Assembly (NCBI GenBank): GCA_025450495.1
Contig: JANWHI010000161.1
Span: 1 to 14,397 of the forward strand
DNA length: 14,397 nucleotides
Source of the DNA: Candidatus Dormiibacter sp.
GTDB lineage: Bacteria; Chloroflexota; Dormibacteria; UBA8260
Direction: 5' to 3'
Made by a program: the position numbers and the translations under genes. Positions 13,612-14,397 of the stretch are shown piece by piece. Each line of letters opens with the position of its first letter. The first letter of the stretch is position 1. The notes below the pieces were generated by a model. The model made no database searches. It was given only the letters and a program-made list of their open reading frames with translations, and was not told where the DNA came from.

Positions 13612-14096
13612 GCTCGCCCGCGGCCGACCTGACCAGTGACTCTCCATCCGCGACCGAGCGGCATGGGGCCGCGCTCGGGCGGGCCCTGCGGGCGGGCGAC
13701 GTGCTCGCGCTCAACGGTCAGCTCGGCGCCGGCAAGACCTGCCTGGTGCGGGGCATCGTCGCGGGTGCGGGCGGGAACCCCGCAACGGTGCGCAGCCCAA
13801 CGTTCGTCCTGCATCAGCCGCACCGCGCCGGTGTCCTCACGGTGCACCACATCGACCTGTTCCGCCTCGGCGCGGGCAGCTCACTCGAGGTCCTCGACCT
13901 CGAGGGCCTGCTGCTCGACGGGGCCGCGGTCATCGAGTGGGCCGAGTACGCGAACCTCGCCGGCTTCGCGCCCGCCACCGTGTCCATCGAGCCCGGCGCC
14001 CATGATCGCCAGCGCGTGCTCCAGCTTGCGCCGGCTGCGCCGGCGCACATCGCCCGCGCCTGGGCTGAGATCAGCGCCGAGTTGGTGACCCGGTGA
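13608..14096 (+). CDS. tsaE: tRNA t6A37 threonylcarbamoyladenosine synthesis ATPase TsaE
   Basis: This 162-residue P-loop ATPase works with TsaB and TsaD to place threonylcarbamoyl on A37 of ANN-decoding tRNAs. Visible are Walker A GQLGAGKT (37-44), the TsaE signature SPTFVL (63-68), HIDLFRL (81-87) and the C-terminal IEWAEY (109-114). Length is typical for the family. The GTG start overlaps the thiL stop as GTGA, and its TGA overlaps the tsaB start the same way, so all three are probably translated in a coupled manner from one message. Confidence 0.95.
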   Translation: MSSPAADLTSDSPSATERHGAALGRALRAGDVLALNGQLGAGKTCLVRGIVAGAGGNPATVRSPTFVLHQPHRAGVLTVHHIDLFRLGAGSSLEVLDLEGLLLDGAAVIEWAEYANLAGFAPATVSIEPGAHDRQRVLQLAPAAPAHIARAWAEISAELVTR

Positions 14097-14397
14097 GCGT
14101 CGTCGCGGTCGACACCGCGTCGCGCGTCCGCGCGTTGGTGTTGCGCACCGACACCGCCGGCGCCATCACCCACCAACGCGAGGTTCCGGGCGGTCGGCTC
14201 GACGCGTGCCTCGCCATTGCCATCGGCGAGCTGCTCGACGACTCCACCGAGGCGATGGTGGTGCTCACCGGCCCGGGCTCCTACAGCGGAGTCCGCGCGG
14301 GCATGGCCGCGGCTCTTGGAGTGGCGTCGGCACGCGGCCTCGCTTTGCACGGCGCCGGCAACCTGCTTGCGGTCGCGGCGGCGGCGCGCGGTGAGGA
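14093..14397 (+). CDS. tsaB: tRNA t6A37 threonylcarbamoyltransferase complex subunit TsaB, 3' partial
   Basis: The first 101 codons of TsaB are present before the window ends. TsaB is the actin-fold scaffold that pairs with TsaD in the t6A complex. The N-terminal VVAVDTAS (3-10) is the phosphate-1-like loop. TGPGSYSGVRAGMAAALGVA, starting near residue 61, is the family signature, usually GPGSFTGLRIG. The GTG start is fixed by the GTGA overlap with tsaE. The second half lies outside the window, so completeness cannot be judged. Confidence 0.92.
   Translation, partial: MSVVAVDTASRVRALVLRTDTAGAITHQREVPGGRLDACLAIAIGELLDDSTEAMVVLTGPGSYSGVRAGMAAALGVASARGLALHGAGNLLAVAAAARGE

Noticed and set aside
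1..14397. tRNA, rRNA, CRISPR array, insertion sequence, prophage or toxin-antitoxin genes
   Set aside because: None was seen by eye on either strand. Coding density is high and all sizeable stretches are explained by the listed genes.

Overview
The window is a GC-rich bacterial chromosome segment with third-position G/C bias and frequent GTG starts. No rRNA, tRNA, CRISPR array, insertion sequence or phage gene is visible. A membrane-type diadenylate cyclase (CdaA) followed by its YbbR-domain partner, together with polysaccharide and housekeeping genes, suggests a high-GC lineage of the Terrabacteria type such as Chloroflexota/Dormibacterota. Actinobacteria usually carry DisA rather than CdaA. 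This placement is an inference and was not tested by any search.

Layout. (1) Bases 1-4617 hold a surface-polysaccharide region. It has the C-terminal part of a Wzz/BY-kinase-like chain-length protein on +, meeting end to end a minus-strand operon of priming sugar-phosphate transferase, GDP-mannose 3,5-epimerase and WecG/TagA-type glycosyltransferase (3452 down to 967). A separate minus-strand GT9 glycosyltransferase follows (4617 down to 3634). (2) Bases 4709-11337 hold a tightly packed six-gene plus-strand unit: argF, cdaA, cdaR, glmS, a fused acpS-nnrD, and a YniC/HxpB-like HAD phosphatase. (3) Bases 11325-12407 on minus encode a secreted coiled-coil CHAP peptidoglycan hydrolase, which overlaps the HAD gene tail to tail. 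(4) From 12562 to the right edge is a thiL-tsaE-tsaB unit, with tsaB cut by the window end.

How the parts work together. The left block would prime a lipid-linked glycan, supply an epimerised GDP-hexose, add sugars and control chain length. In the middle block, GlmS makes glucosamine-6-phosphate for peptidoglycan, and CdaA/CdaR make and control c-di-AMP, which is known in other bacteria to govern turgor and wall homeostasis. AcpS activates acyl carrier protein, and the NnrD domain repairs hydrated NAD(P)H. The CHAP hydrolase next door probably cuts peptidoglycan. ThiL makes thiamine diphosphate, and TsaE/TsaB take part in tRNA t6A37 synthesis.

The most notable points are: an AcpS-NnrD fusion without an epimerase domain and with an altered segment before its catalytic GxGD motif; a chain-length ATPase whose Walker A lysine is arginine; a plant-ascorbate-type GDP-mannose 3,5-epimerase in a bacterial glycan operon; a GT9 enzyme with Glu where the catalytic Asp is expected; seven gene junctions built on a 4-base GTGA/ATGA overlap; and two convergent gene pairs whose ends overlap, leaving no room for a terminator. 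I see no wholly new multigene system here.
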